Notes: generated by a model not told the origin, from the letters alone. 34,515 nt of DNA from DASRVA01 sp035687745 (GCA_035687745.1 DASRVA010000038.1:1-34515); one strand, 5' to 3'. Shown: positions 1 through 7,794, counted from the first letter of the stretch. Translations and numbers: made by a program.

Positions 1-1415
1 AGGTTGACCTGTCGCAGCAGCCTCCCCGCGGCGACCTGTTTGGTGGGAATCCCCGAGAGTTGGCCCTGCGTACGACCCATGGCGCCCTCGAGTGCCGAGA
101 CCTGCTTCCCGAGGGACTGCTCGTAGCTCGTACCGTACGAACGTAACTGATCCTCCACCTCCGCGATCCGGGCGTCAATCGCGACGATGTCGGGGTTTCG
201 GTCCGTGCGTGTGATCGCAAGCTGGCTGCGCCGGTCCTCCAACTCGATCAGGTTCTGCATCAGCCTCGAGACGACCGGGTTCCCACCTCCCGCGAAACCG
301 GGGAACGTGGCGAGGTCGCGATATTTGCTTCCATCGCCTCCTGGCTGATCGAGCTCCCGGAGCAACCCGGCCAGCGCGGTGCGCTCCGATTCGAACCGTT
401 CTCGTTCGAGCTTCAGCGCCGAGTACTGGTTGACTGCGGACGAGGCGCGCTGGTCGAGCGCTATCGCCAGATTGCGCTCCTCGTAGGCACCCAGCGAGTC
501 TTCCGCGGCCGCCAGGCGCCTCCCAACTTCCTCCACCTGACCACGGAGAAACGTCGCCGCTGCCTCCGCGTTGGCCCGCTCCATTTGCGAACGAAGCCGG
601 ATGTAGGACTCAGAAACGGCTCCGCAGAGGCTCTGCGCGTCCTCTGCTCGGTTCGCTGCGCAGGTGATCATCACCAGATTCGCATCCTGGCTGACCGTCG
701 CCGCCCTGATACTGCCTCGCACGCCCGCCGCCGAGTTGATGACCGATCCGACGTTCACCACGCCGCCGATTCCCGCATCGTCCGGGGCGATCCCCAGGTT
801 CACACCGCCGAACTCCACACGAGCCAGGCCATCCCCCATCGCCTCACTCGACCGGGCGATGACTTCCCCTGACTGCCCGTCCTCGATCCTGTACCCTCCC
901 CGTTCGTCGCTGACGACAAGGTAGGACGCAGGAGACGCCGTCGAATCGGCGCTGAAGGCCGTGAACGCGTCCTGAGGCCGCAGGATCTCGTCCTCCGTCG
1001 CCACTGAAACATGAAGAGACAGCTTCTGGACGACGGGCTGGAGGACCCGCCCGCTGGTAATGAGCCGGATCTCCGTTTCGACCGGGTTGTCCGTGGTGCC
1101 GACTCCCTCGAGCACCTCGAGGGCGGATTCGTTGCTGCGTGGCCTTTCCTGAATGAGAACCGTCGCCGTCGACTCGAACACCTCGGGCATCCGGAGGGTC
1201 AGCCAGGCCGCTACGGCCAGGGCGAGGATCGTAAACAGGCCGATCGTCCACTTGCGCCGCCACAGCATCGCGGCAATGCCCGTGAGATCGACGACCGACT
1301 CGTCAGGCTCGGCAGCCACCGGCACGTAGACGGCGGGGCCATCCGACGAAGCCGGCAAGTGCCGAAAGGCATGGGCGGGAGGAAGGCTCGGGCCGTTTTC
1401 CTCAGGGGCGATCAT
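1..1415 (-). CDS. Wzz/GumC-type polysaccharide chain-length determinant (partial, C-terminus off the window)
   Basis: Reading the minus strand from an ATG at 1415 gives 471 codons open to the window edge, so the C-terminus is missing. The start has an AGGAAGG ribosome site 10 nt upstream. Residues about 44-95 look like a Wzz N-terminal domain: a basic stretch (WRRKW), one membrane segment at about 54-76, then an extended periplasmic region. Residues about 280-450 are rich in Glu, Arg, Leu and Gln with heptad-like spacing, as in the coiled coils of GumC/ExoP co-polymerases. The family sets the chain length of exported polysaccharides and works with a flippase and polymerase. A C-terminal second membrane segment and possible tyrosine kinase domain would lie outside the window. 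It is on the same strand as the sulfotransferase/flippase genes but is separated by 295 bp holding a hairpin and a promoter-like site, so it probably starts its own transcript. Confidence 0.88.
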   Translation of the reverse strand, partial: MIAPEENGPSLPPAHAFRHLPASSDGPAVYVPVAAEPDESVVDLTGIAAMLWRRKWTIGLFTILALAVAAWLTLRMPEVFESTATVLIQERPRSNESALEVLEGVGTTDNPVETEIRLITSGRVLQPVVQKLSLHVSVATEDEILRPQDAFTAFSADSTASPASYLVVSDERGGYRIEDGQSGEVIARSSEAMGDGLARVEFGGVNLGIAPDDAGIGGVVNVGSVINSAAGVRGSIRAATVSQDANLVMITCAANRAEDAQSLCGAVSESYIRLRSQMERANAEAAATFLRGQVEEVGRRLAAAEDSLGAYEERNLAIALDQRASSAVNQYSALKLERERFESERTALAGLLRELDQPGGDGSKYRDLATFPGFAGGGNPVVSRLMQNLIELEDRRSQLAITRTDRNPDIVAIDARIAEVEDQLRSYGTSYEQSLGKQVSALEGAMGRTQGQLSGIPTKQVAAGRLLRQVN

Positions 1416-1496
1416 GGTCGGGATACCTTCCTGGCGCTCTATATGTTCGCGTACCTGCCCGAGCCCATTCCTTCAACCCGGCTTTAACGGCTGCGG

Positions 1497-1512
1497 TGCA
1501 AGCTCAATGCCA
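1497..1512 (-). promoter_or_regulatory. Candidate sigma-54 (-24/-12) promoter for the wzz-like gene
   Basis: The minus strand reads TGGCATTGAGCTTGCA. It matches the RpoN consensus TGGCA-N6-TTGCA at both blocks, with exactly 10 nt between the GG and GC dinucleotides. The start of transcription would fall near 1486, giving a leader of about 70 nt before the ATG at 1415. The position between genes and upstream of an exopolysaccharide gene supports it. No transcript evidence is available. Confidence 0.55.
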
Positions 1513-1583
1513 AACAGTAGGAACTCTATGCGTTCGCGACCAATGCCACCCGGATTCTCAGGATACTGTGGCCTGGGGCCAAA

Positions 1584-1601
1584 AGTTCCCGCGCGGGAGC
1601 T
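1584..1601. promoter_or_regulatory. Imperfect palindrome, possible activator site
   Basis: AGTTCCCGCGCGGGAGCT is an 18-bp dyad with a perfect 10-bp core (CCCGCGCGGG). Its centre lies about 106 bp upstream of the start predicted for the sigma-54-like promoter, where enhancer-binding proteins usually bind. A second dyad, CGCGGA-N6-TCCGCG, lies at 1630-1647. High GC makes such dyads fairly likely by chance. Confidence 0.25.
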
Positions 1602-1695
1602 TGCTCGGGCGGGACCGGCCTGGGGTCGCCGCGGACCTTCTTCCGCGCGCCTTTGAAACCCTATGGAAGGTAGCGCCGGCCGAGGGAATCGGAAA

Positions 1696-1712
1696 GACCG
1701 GACTTCCCGGTC
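1696..1712 (-). terminator. Hairpin overlapping the stop codon of the sulfotransferase gene
   Basis: On the minus strand GACCGG-GAAGT-CCGGTC forms a perfect 6-bp stem with a 5-nt loop, followed by TTTCC. It begins inside the TGA stop of the sulfotransferase gene and could end the upstream transcript before the wzz promoter. The T-run is short, so it would be a weak intrinsic terminator. Confidence 0.45.
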
Positions 1713-2538
1713 AAATGGGACGATAATCGAAGAAGCGCATTTCTTCGTGGCAAATCTCATCAATCATCCTGAGGTGGACCTCTCCGAAGAACCTCTCCAG
1801 GGGGACGGAATGGTCCCCCTGAGGCTGGTACTGAACGTCCACGCTCCCGGAAATGTCCTTGACCGCCGCCAGGCCGACTTCCCCGGCAATCCTCTCGATG
1901 ACCTGGACCTTCGCGGCGATGAAATCCTCATACCGCACCAGCACCATTCTCTCCCGTTGCTGAAGGTAAGCCCGGGCCGCCAGACGCCACCGGTCCGCGA
2001 GCACCCCGATATAGTGGTGGTCGTCCGTTCCCCATATCCTGGGATCGAAGATCGGCTTCCAGGCCTCCGGCATGGCCGAATCATCGACCTCGAAATCCGT
2101 CAGGTCCCCCGGAATTCTGAGTCGATTGAGAATGCTTCGGATGTTCGCTCGAGGGTCCCGAACGACGAAGACACACCGGGCGCGTGGCCAAAGTTCGGTC
2201 ACTTGCGGAACCACGAACGTGAGGTGGGGCTCTTTGATCAGATCGCGCGAAAAAGGTCGGGGATGTCGCCCCGCCAGAGCCGCCAGACTGTCCTCCCCAT
2301 TCAGGATACGAACGATCGCCGGCGGCCAGAGCTCGGGGATGTCGACACTCTTGGAGAGACCGCAATAGTCCGCGAGCAGATGAGCTATCGCCGAGGTACC
2401 AGCCTTCTGGTTGCCGAGCACGATAATGGGCTCGGGATTCACCCTGTAAAGAGCTCGCTCGAGCTGTCGAACCAACGGGCTGTCGCGCGCAACCCGGCCG
2501 ACGGCTTCGCGGAGCCCGGCCTTCCAATTCCTTCTCAT
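1711..2538 (-). CDS. P-loop sulfotransferase
   Basis: This 275-residue cytosolic protein carries both PAPS-binding signatures of sulfotransferases. The 5'-phosphosulfate loop is GNQKAGTSA at residues 42-50 and the 3'-phosphate site is VVRDPRANIRS at 125-135. It should move sulfate from PAPS to a hydroxyl or amine of a sugar or lipid acceptor; the acceptor cannot be read from the sequence. I chose the ATG at 2538 because it overlaps the upstream glycosyltransferase stop as ATGA, although the frame is open further upstream. It is the last gene of the metallophosphoesterase-sulfotransferase-flippase-GT39 block and is followed by a hairpin. It is only distantly similar to the second sulfotransferase at 5749-6711, so the two probably act on different positions. 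Confidence 0.85.
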   Translation of the reverse strand: MRRNWKAGLREAVGRVARDSPLVRQLERALYRVNPEPIIVLGNQKAGTSAIAHLLADYCGLSKSVDIPELWPPAIVRILNGEDSLAALAGRHPRPFSRDLIKEPHLTFVVPQVTELWPRARCVFVVRDPRANIRSILNRLRIPGDLTDFEVDDSAMPEAWKPIFDPRIWGTDDHHYIGVLADRWRLAARAYLQQRERMVLVRYEDFIAAKVQVIERIAGEVGLAAVKDISGSVDVQYQPQGDHSVPLERFFGEVHLRMIDEICHEEMRFFDYRPI

Positions 2539-4076
2539 CGGCCGCCTGGAGAGCGGTAGAGGAGGAGCCGCGTTCCCGACCAGCTCAAGTCGGCCCCGCG
2601 CTCGAACCGATGATCCAGGTAGCCGGGGATTCGTGTACCCAGTCGATTGGGACCTGGCCGCCCGAGCAAGAGCCACAATCGCCTCCTTCCCTCCGTCAGC
2701 CTGTCCAGATCGGCCTTGGCGCGCTCCCAGTCCCTGCCGGTGTGGGGTAAGGGGAACCCCACCACGTGAACGGGTCCGGGATCGTAATAGTCGAGCATGA
2801 TCTGCGTATACGCTTCGTTCACGAGGACCACCTCACCGGGACGGGCGCGGGCCGCAAGGACCTCGACGGCGGACCGGTAATCGTCCTTGGCGTAGGTTGG
2901 CGAGGTGAAGTAGTTCGATACGGAGACCGCGCAGACGGCCACGACGGCCGTCCATGCCACGGCCCTTGCCTTGTCCCATCGGATCGACTCGATCCCGCAA
3001 CCAAGGAGGAGAAGGAATGCCGGGAAAGCCGGGATCACGTAGCGCACGTTGTAGGGATGCCCGGTTACCGCAGCCCCGACCACCACGAATCCGATGGGTC
3101 CTACTAGCCACACCAGGAGAATCGCGAGCCGGACCCGACTCTGACGCCAGACACCCATCGCCCCCAGGAGCACGAGCCCCCCCGTCAGGAGAAGCACGCC
3201 GGCGATCAGCGGCGCGTGCTGAAGAGCGACCCGCATGGGCTCGGTGGTGTGCAGGGCTCGAACCGAGGGCCCGAGGGAATAGCCCACCGAGAACGCCCAG
3301 ACCGTGTACGGCAGCGCGGCAAGCCCCCGCGATTCGACGGCGACCGGGCGGATCGGTGGTAAAGCGACCAGGACGAGGAGGAGCGCGGCCGTGGCCACCC
3401 CGGCTCCGATCAGCACGCCTCGCACCGGCGCGAGGTTCAGACGCTCCTGCACGAGGACTATCTGTAGCACGATGGTCAACACGAAAGCGAGGGCGATCGG
3501 ATGGCAGAACAACATCGCCGCGAAAGACACAGCGAAGCCCACTTGCCAGCCGAACCACCTTCGTCCCTCGAGCACGCGGTTGAGGCAGACCATCGAGGCG
3601 AGGGCGAAGCAGACGACCGCTGCGTACGGCCGGGCTTCCTGGCTGTAGTAGAGATGCAGCGGCGAGACCGCGAGGAGCAGCGCGGCGGCCAGGCCGACAC
3701 GGTGTCCGAACCAGTCCCTTCCTATCAGGTAGAGGAGCGGAACGCTTGCGGCCCCGAAGAGGACCGACGGCAGCCTGAGCGCCATCTCCCCATCCCCGAA
3801 CAGCGAGATCACCCCGTGCATCATCGCGAAGTAGAGGGAATGGGCCATGGCATAATAGCTTCGGAGGCTCAGGAGATCCTCCAAGGGAAGGTTGGCGCCC
3901 TTCCAGGTGATGACCTCGTCCACCCACAGGCTCTGGGCGTCGAGTTCAAACAGCCGCAGCCCCAGGGCCACCAGGACGACAGCCCCGAGAGGCCAGGCGC
4001 CAGTTGACCTTGGAGCCGGCGGCAGAGTGCGCGCTTCGTTCAGGGATTCGTTCAGGTCACGATCCTCGTGCGTCAA
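2535..4076 (-). CDS. GT39-like (GT-C) membrane glycosyltransferase
   Basis: This multi-pass membrane protein of 513 residues resembles the PMT/ArnT (GT39) group, which moves a sugar from a polyprenyl-phosphate donor on the outer face of the inner membrane. After the first membrane segment (about 28-44) comes the loop LWVDEVITW, with the Asp-Glu pair at 53-54 typical of the GT-C catalytic site. Farther on, SPLHLYYSQEARPYA (about 135-150) is a strong family marker. About ten more hydrophobic segments follow. No ATG precedes the DE motif. The likely start is the TTG at 4076, which overlaps the upstream flippase stop as TTGA and has a GAGGG a few bases upstream. The end overlaps the sulfotransferase start as ATGA. 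The frame is open further upstream only as antisense-like sequence within the flippase gene. Confidence 0.82.
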   Translation of the reverse strand: MTHEDRDLNESLNEARTLPPAPRSTGAWPLGAVVLVALGLRLFELDAQSLWVDEVITWKGANLPLEDLLSLRSYYAMAHSLYFAMMHGVISLFGDGEMALRLPSVLFGAASVPLLYLIGRDWFGHRVGLAAALLLAVSPLHLYYSQEARPYAAVVCFALASMVCLNRVLEGRRWFGWQVGFAVSFAAMLFCHPIALAFVLTIVLQIVLVQERLNLAPVRGVLIGAGVATAALLLVLVALPPIRPVAVESRGLAALPYTVWAFSVGYSLGPSVRALHTTEPMRVALQHAPLIAGVLLLTGGLVLLGAMGVWRQSRVRLAILLVWLVGPIGFVVVGAAVTGHPYNVRYVIPAFPAFLLLLGCGIESIRWDKARAVAWTAVVAVCAVSVSNYFTSPTYAKDDYRSAVEVLAARARPGEVVLVNEAYTQIMLDYYDPGPVHVVGFPLPHTGRDWERAKADLDRLTEGRRRLWLLLGRPGPNRLGTRIPGYLDHRFERGADLSWSGTRLLLYRSPGGR

Positions 4077-5629
4077 CGGGCCCTCAGAAGACCCCTCAGC
4101 CGCGCCCGGATGCGCTCGTACACAATCCGGTCTTCGGCGTCCATGCCCGTCACCCACAGACTCCCGCAGTACGTGGCGCCGCCCAGGGCTAGACCGAGCA
4201 GGTCGAAGGGGAGGCTGCGCTCGACCAGCAACCGCCAGCACAAGAGCACGAGCCCGGCGACGCATGTCGCGGCGATCGGCTTGAGGAAGCTGCGGCCGAA
4301 CGGCTGGAGACCCGTCAGCCATTTTGCTGCCACGACCATCACGACATTGCTGAGCGCTCCGGCGACGGCATGGATGACGGCCATGCCTACCATCCCGTGA
4401 CTGGGCACGATGAGCCAGGCCGCGACCACATACAGGGTCCAGATGCCGATGGAGTTCACGAGGTTGGTGACCGGATACCCCGCCATCGTGACCAGCATTC
4501 CACAGAGACCCGTACCTACCTGAACGAGCGTACCCAAGGCGATGATCGAGGTCAGCAGGGTCGCCTCCTCGACGGCCCCTCCGCCCAGGACCTGTACGAA
4601 CGGCTCCGGAAGCACCACGAGGGCGACGATGAAGCCGAAGGAGCAGCTCGCGACCCACCGGTTGACGGTCTGGTAGATCGTCCCGAGCCGCTCCGTTTCC
4701 TTGCGCTCCACGAAGTCCACCACGATGGGCTGCCAGATGCTCAGAAACGCCTGGGGGAAGACGAGAACGATCCCCTGGAGGGAAATGGCAACGGCGAAGA
4801 GCGCGACCTCACGATCGGTCCCGAAGATGCCCAGAAGGAGAGTCCCGATGCTCCCCCATCGCAGGGCGCGGGAACCTGCGCGCGGGAGGGCGAAGCTGGC
4901 CATCGACCGGAATGAAGAGGTTGGATGAGGATGACGCCGTTCCTCCGGGACCAGACGCCGGAAGAACCACACGGCGGCAACGAGAGCGACCAGGGCGCTG
5001 GCGAGCAGGGCTCCCACGGCTCCCGCCACGCCGTAGCCGGCCACGATGGCCAGGGTCGAGAGCAGGAGAAGCGAGACGGGCTGGAGAACGTCCGCTACCA
5101 TGACCGAGGGCACGACCGTCTTGAATCCCATCGTCCCGGTGCTGAGCACCTTGGCCAGCGCGAAAACCGGCACGAAGCCGGCGCCGAGCCGCAGCAGGAA
5201 CGCCATCTCGCCTTGCTGAGAGGGATGATCGGCGAACACACCGGCGATGGGAACGGCGGCGAAGAAAAAAGCGAGAAAGAGGACCAGGGAGACGATCGTT
5301 ACGGTCATGACGGCCGTCCGCGTGGCGCTCCTGACAGCGCCCGACAAACCTCGCGCGCGCGCCTGGGCGACACTTCTCAGGAGGGCACCGTCGAAACCCA
5401 GCGTCGCGACCATGCTCGTCATCATGAGAAGCTGTGCGATCTGCCGGTAGACGCCGAAGCCAGCCGCTCCCAGAAGCCGTATCGCGATCGCCACGAAGAG
5501 GAGGCCCGCGGCCCGGCTCGACGCCGTGCCGACGAACTGAATCATGCTGCCTTTTGCGACCGCTCGGAGGTCCGCCGCTGGCGCGGTCGAAGGAGCCTCT
5601 TCGCGAACCAATGCGCGCTTCCGGGTCAT
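4073..5629 (-). CDS. Wzx-type oligosaccharide flippase (MOP superfamily)
   Basis: This 518-residue integral membrane protein has 12-14 hydrophobic segments and the layout of polysaccharide flippases. The N-terminal part around residues 27-70 is typical: a conserved GSMIQFVG entry into helix 1, then RLLGAAGFGVYRQIAQ. It would move lipid-linked repeat units across the inner membrane. The ATG at 5629 is the first possible start, because an in-frame TAG lies four codons upstream. No good ribosome site is visible. It is separated from the sulfotransferase upstream by 119 bp, which hold a decayed tRNA-Ser, and is coupled to the GT39-like gene downstream by a TTGA overlap. A second, unrelated flippase lies at 30149-31627. 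Confidence 0.85.
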   Translation of the reverse strand: MTRKRALVREEAPSTAPAADLRAVAKGSMIQFVGTASSRAAGLLFVAIAIRLLGAAGFGVYRQIAQLLMMTSMVATLGFDGALLRSVAQARARGLSGAVRSATRTAVMTVTIVSLVLFLAFFFAAVPIAGVFADHPSQQGEMAFLLRLGAGFVPVFALAKVLSTGTMGFKTVVPSVMVADVLQPVSLLLLSTLAIVAGYGVAGAVGALLASALVALVAAVWFFRRLVPEERRHPHPTSSFRSMASFALPRAGSRALRWGSIGTLLLGIFGTDREVALFAVAISLQGIVLVFPQAFLSIWQPIVVDFVERKETERLGTIYQTVNRWVASCSFGFIVALVVLPEPFVQVLGGGAVEEATLLTSIIALGTLVQVGTGLCGMLVTMAGYPVTNLVNSIGIWTLYVVAAWLIVPSHGMVGMAVIHAVAGALSNVVMVVAAKWLTGLQPFGRSFLKPIAATCVAGLVLLCWRLLVERSLPFDLLGLALGGATYCGSLWVTGMDAEDRIVYERIRARLRGLLRAR

Positions 5630-5676
5630 CCCGCGGATCTACGCAAAGGGCGAGCCGGACGGGGGCGAGGAGGGAG

Positions 5677-5755
5677 CGGAGGAGGCGGGGTTCGTACCCG
5701 CGCGGCTCGGTTCACGTCTGCGCGAGTTCCAGCCGCACGTCTCGGACACTACTCA
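5677..5755 (-). pseudogene. Degenerate tRNA-Ser(GGA) remnant
   Basis: The minus strand between the sulfotransferase and flippase genes aligns with the intact tRNA-Ser(GGA) at 7704-7794. Shared parts are TGTCCGAG at the D-arm entry, CTGGAA with a GGA anticodon, AGACGTxAAC in the variable arm, and a T-arm with perfect GCGGG/CCCGC stem. Decay signs: about 9 nt are missing from the D-arm and 5' anticodon stem, including the conserved GG of the D loop. The T loop reads TACGAAC (T55 changed to A), acceptor pairs 1 and 5 are mismatched, the variable-arm stem no longer pairs, and CTCC replaces the encoded CCA. The acceptor 5' end overlaps the TAG stop of the sulfotransferase gene. An aberrant but functional serine tRNA is less likely. 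Confidence 0.75.
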
Positions 5756-6711
5756 TCCCAGTGGAAATCCGTACCCACCAGCTCGTAGAGACTCCTGTTG
5801 AATGGAGCAAAGAAAGTCCGGAGCGAGCCGATCAAGGTCGCGTCGAGCCCCTTCAGGTTCGCGCGGCCGTACAAGCCGATGTTCCGCATTTGAGCGCTCT
5901 TCAGCACATGGGGTTCGAGTCCCAGGAAGTTCAGGACCCTATCGTACGTGGCCTGGGTGCTCCGAAAGAGATCCTCGCTGCTCGCAACATGCACGTTCCG
6001 GCGATCGAACAGATCAAAGTAGATTTTGAGCTGCGATACATAAATGCTTCTCGCCAGGTACGAGTGACGCATATGATTGCGGCTCCCGTAACAGGCTCCG
6101 ATATCCGTCCCGTTCTCCATCGCACGCAACAGACGTTCCTGTTCCCACCGCACGGCCTCCTCGAACGACATGCGGTCCAGACCTTCCCCCGCGGTCAGAT
6201 TGTAATGCGAGTAGGCCCTCGCGACGGGATCCCGCAGCAGGGCGATCAGGCGTACGCCGCTAAGAGTGGAGGCTATTCTCCGCGGAGCGTCCGGATGGAA
6301 CAGATAGTAGGGCGTTGCCTCGCCAGTCAGAACCGGCTTTCCGACGGCTTTCTCCCTCCGGGCCATGGTGGACTCCAGGGGAAAATGCGCACGGTACCAT
6401 GTCTCTCCTTCGTGGAAGTGTCGATCGAAGAAATGGATCTCCTTCCTCGCGGCGCGGAGAACCTGCGGGTGCTCGGACAAGTACGTGTATAGGGATGTCG
6501 TTCCTCCACGCTGGGCGCCGATGATCAGAAACCGGGGAAGCGTCCGGGCGCCCGCCGTCAACAACCGAAGCGGCATGCGGACCCTGTACAGATACCTCTT
6601 GTTGCGTCGCAGCAGCCTTCTCCCCCGCCGCCGCAGGGCTGTTCTCGCCGACGGCTCGGGATCCGGGTTCGACGACTGGAGGTCCTCCAGACGCGAACTC
6701 ACGGCATGCAC
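5749..6711 (-). CDS. NDST-like sulfotransferase domain protein
   Basis: This 320-residue protein resembles heparan-sulfate N-/O-sulfotransferase-like bacterial enzymes that use PAPS. The 5'-phosphosulfate loop is GAQRGGTTSLYTYL (65-78), followed by KEIHFFD (90-96), a marker of this subgroup. The 3'-phosphate site is LLRDPVARAYSHY (158-170). Residues 20-45 are very basic. The GTG at 6711 is preferred because GGAGG lies 9 nt upstream. A second GTG at 6702 would overlap the upstream stop as GTGA but has no ribosome site at the right distance. The 3' end, including the TAG, overlaps the remnant tRNA-Ser. With the other sulfotransferase in the block it suggests a glycan sulfated at more than one position. 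Confidence 0.87.
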   Translation of the reverse strand: MHAVSSRLEDLQSSNPDPEPSARTALRRRGRRLLRRNKRYLYRVRMPLRLLTAGARTLPRFLIIGAQRGGTTSLYTYLSEHPQVLRAARKEIHFFDRHFHEGETWYRAHFPLESTMARREKAVGKPVLTGEATPYYLFHPDAPRRIASTLSGVRLIALLRDPVARAYSHYNLTAGEGLDRMSFEEAVRWEQERLLRAMENGTDIGACYGSRNHMRHSYLARSIYVSQLKIYFDLFDRRNVHVASSEDLFRSTQATYDRVLNFLGLEPHVLKSAQMRNIGLYGRANLKGLDATLIGSLRTFFAPFNRSLYELVGTDFHWDE

Positions 6712-7625
6712 TCAGCCCGGCCTCCATCACTGAAGGTCCCTCCTGCAATCGGCAGGAATTCCCACTCGTAGCGCCCCGCGAACAGCTCCAGCATGAGCAC
6801 GCCGTGGGTGGTGGCATTGCGGATCTCGCTGTTGGGCTTTACGTCGACGAAGGCGTCAAGTGTGTCTCCCCCGGTCCCGACGACGAAGGAACGGATCCCG
6901 TTCGGATCGGCCACTCCCTGCGCGTTCTGGGGCCCGAAACGCTCGTAATCGTGGTCGTGCGCCGTGACAACGACATCCACGCTCGCAGCGTCCAGAAGTC
7001 TCCAGAAGTCTCGCATCTGACCGAAGTTTCCCTTTTCCCCGGAGGAGAACAACGGATGATGCCAGTAGGCGAGCGCGCAGAGGGTGGGATTGGCTGCGAG
7101 GTCCTGCAGCAGCCACTGCGCCTGGGGCGAGTTCCTCCCCACGTCGATATTGCTGTTGAGCGCGAGAATGCGCCACGATCCAAGCTGATAGCTGTAGTAC
7201 CCCAGATCTCTTGGGCCGGCCCGCGCACCGAAGGTCTCGAAGTAGGGCGCGGCATTTTCGGTGCGGTAGTCGTGGTTGCCCGGTACGGGACGGGTGCGCG
7301 ACTTGTGCCGTCCCCACGTCGGCTCGTAGCAATTCGCGAACTCCTCCCGGGTTCCACTCTGGTACGCGATGTCGCCGACCGCCATGACGGTCCCCTCGAT
7401 GCCGTCCAGGAGCTTGGCTGTAGCCTCGTCCTCGTCCACGTCGCAGCTGGCGATGTCCCCTGCCCCGACCAGGACGGCTTCGGGCCGCCCTCCCCCGTTG
7501 GGGTCAGGCCCGTTCGGGATCGGGTCCGAGACCGAGGGGCCGCCGCAAGCGATTACCGAGAAGACGATCGCCGGAAGGACCCATCCGACGGGGTTTGCGG
7601 GCACCCGGGCGTCCAACGGGGTCAT
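6699..7625 (-). CDS. Purple-acid-phosphatase-like metallophosphoesterase lipoprotein
   Basis: This 308-residue protein begins with a short signal peptide whose hydrophobic core WVLPAIVFSVIAC ends at Cys27, a plausible lipidation site; a low-complexity Pro/Gly/Asn linker follows. The calcineurin-like metal site is complete: GAGDIAS (Asp57), GDIAYQ (Asp85), GNHDY (Asn118, His119), YWHHP (189-190) and AHDHDYERF (His223, His225). Ala replaces the more usual Gly before HDHDYER. It probably hydrolyses phosphate esters outside the inner membrane; the substrate is unknown. The ATG at 7625 has AGGTGA just upstream; longer in-frame starts up to 7670 lack support. It lies directly after tRNA-Ser(GGA) and overlaps the sulfotransferase start by 13 bp, so it may be first in that transcript. 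Confidence 0.85.
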   Translation of the reverse strand: MTPLDARVPANPVGWVLPAIVFSVIACGGPSVSDPIPNGPDPNGGGRPEAVLVGAGDIASCDVDEDEATAKLLDGIEGTVMAVGDIAYQSGTREEFANCYEPTWGRHKSRTRPVPGNHDYRTENAAPYFETFGARAGPRDLGYYSYQLGSWRILALNSNIDVGRNSPQAQWLLQDLAANPTLCALAYWHHPLFSSGEKGNFGQMRDFWRLLDAASVDVVVTAHDHDYERFGPQNAQGVADPNGIRSFVVGTGGDTLDAFVDVKPNSEIRNATTHGVLMLELFAGRYEWEFLPIAGGTFSDGGRAECMP

Positions 7626-7666
7626 GGTCACCTGCCTTCGCTTCGTGGTCGTGAAAGCTCGTCCCA

Positions 7667-7702
7667 TCATCCAACGGCCTCCGACGCAGGCCGGTGGGAT
7701 GA
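7667..7702 (-). terminator. Hairpin immediately 3' of tRNA-Ser(GGA)
   Basis: Two nearly complementary arms, 7667-7680 and 7688-7702, can pair with one bulge and one mismatch around a 7-nt loop (CCGACGC on the plus strand); the inner AGGCCG/CGGCCT stem is perfect. The stem starts one base after the encoded CCA of the tRNA. It could act in termination or 3' processing. No strong T-run follows, so a classical intrinsic terminator is uncertain. Confidence 0.45.
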
Positions 7703-7703
7703 G

Positions 7704-7794
7704 TGGCGGAGAGGGCGGGATTCGAACCCGCGAGACGCTGTTAACGTCTACGCGATTTCCAGTCGCGCTCCTTCGACCGCTCGGACACCTCTCC
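7704..7794 (-). tRNA. tRNA-Ser(GGA)
   Basis: A complete 91-nt class II tRNA including an encoded CCA. The acceptor stem GGAGAGG pairs with CCTCTCC, followed by discriminator G. The anticodon stem CGCGA/TCGCG encloses loop CTGGAAA, giving anticodon GGA, which reads UCC and UCU. A long variable arm (AGACG/CGTCT) and T-arm GCGGG-TTCGAAT-CCCGC are intact. It lies 49 bp downstream of the cyclic glucan synthase gene on the same strand. Confidence 0.97.

Noticed and set aside
2539..2676. 46-codon N-terminal extension of the sulfotransferase
   Set aside because: It overlaps the end of the GT39-like gene and is poor in conserved residues, while the ATG at 2538 has the ATGA overlap seen elsewhere.
5544..5801. 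Small plus-strand frame crossing the gap between the flippase and sulfotransferase genes
   Set aside because: Its EEAGFVPARLGSRLREFQ stretch is the usual false peptide read from the antisense of a serine tRNA. It helped reveal the tRNA remnant but is not a gene.
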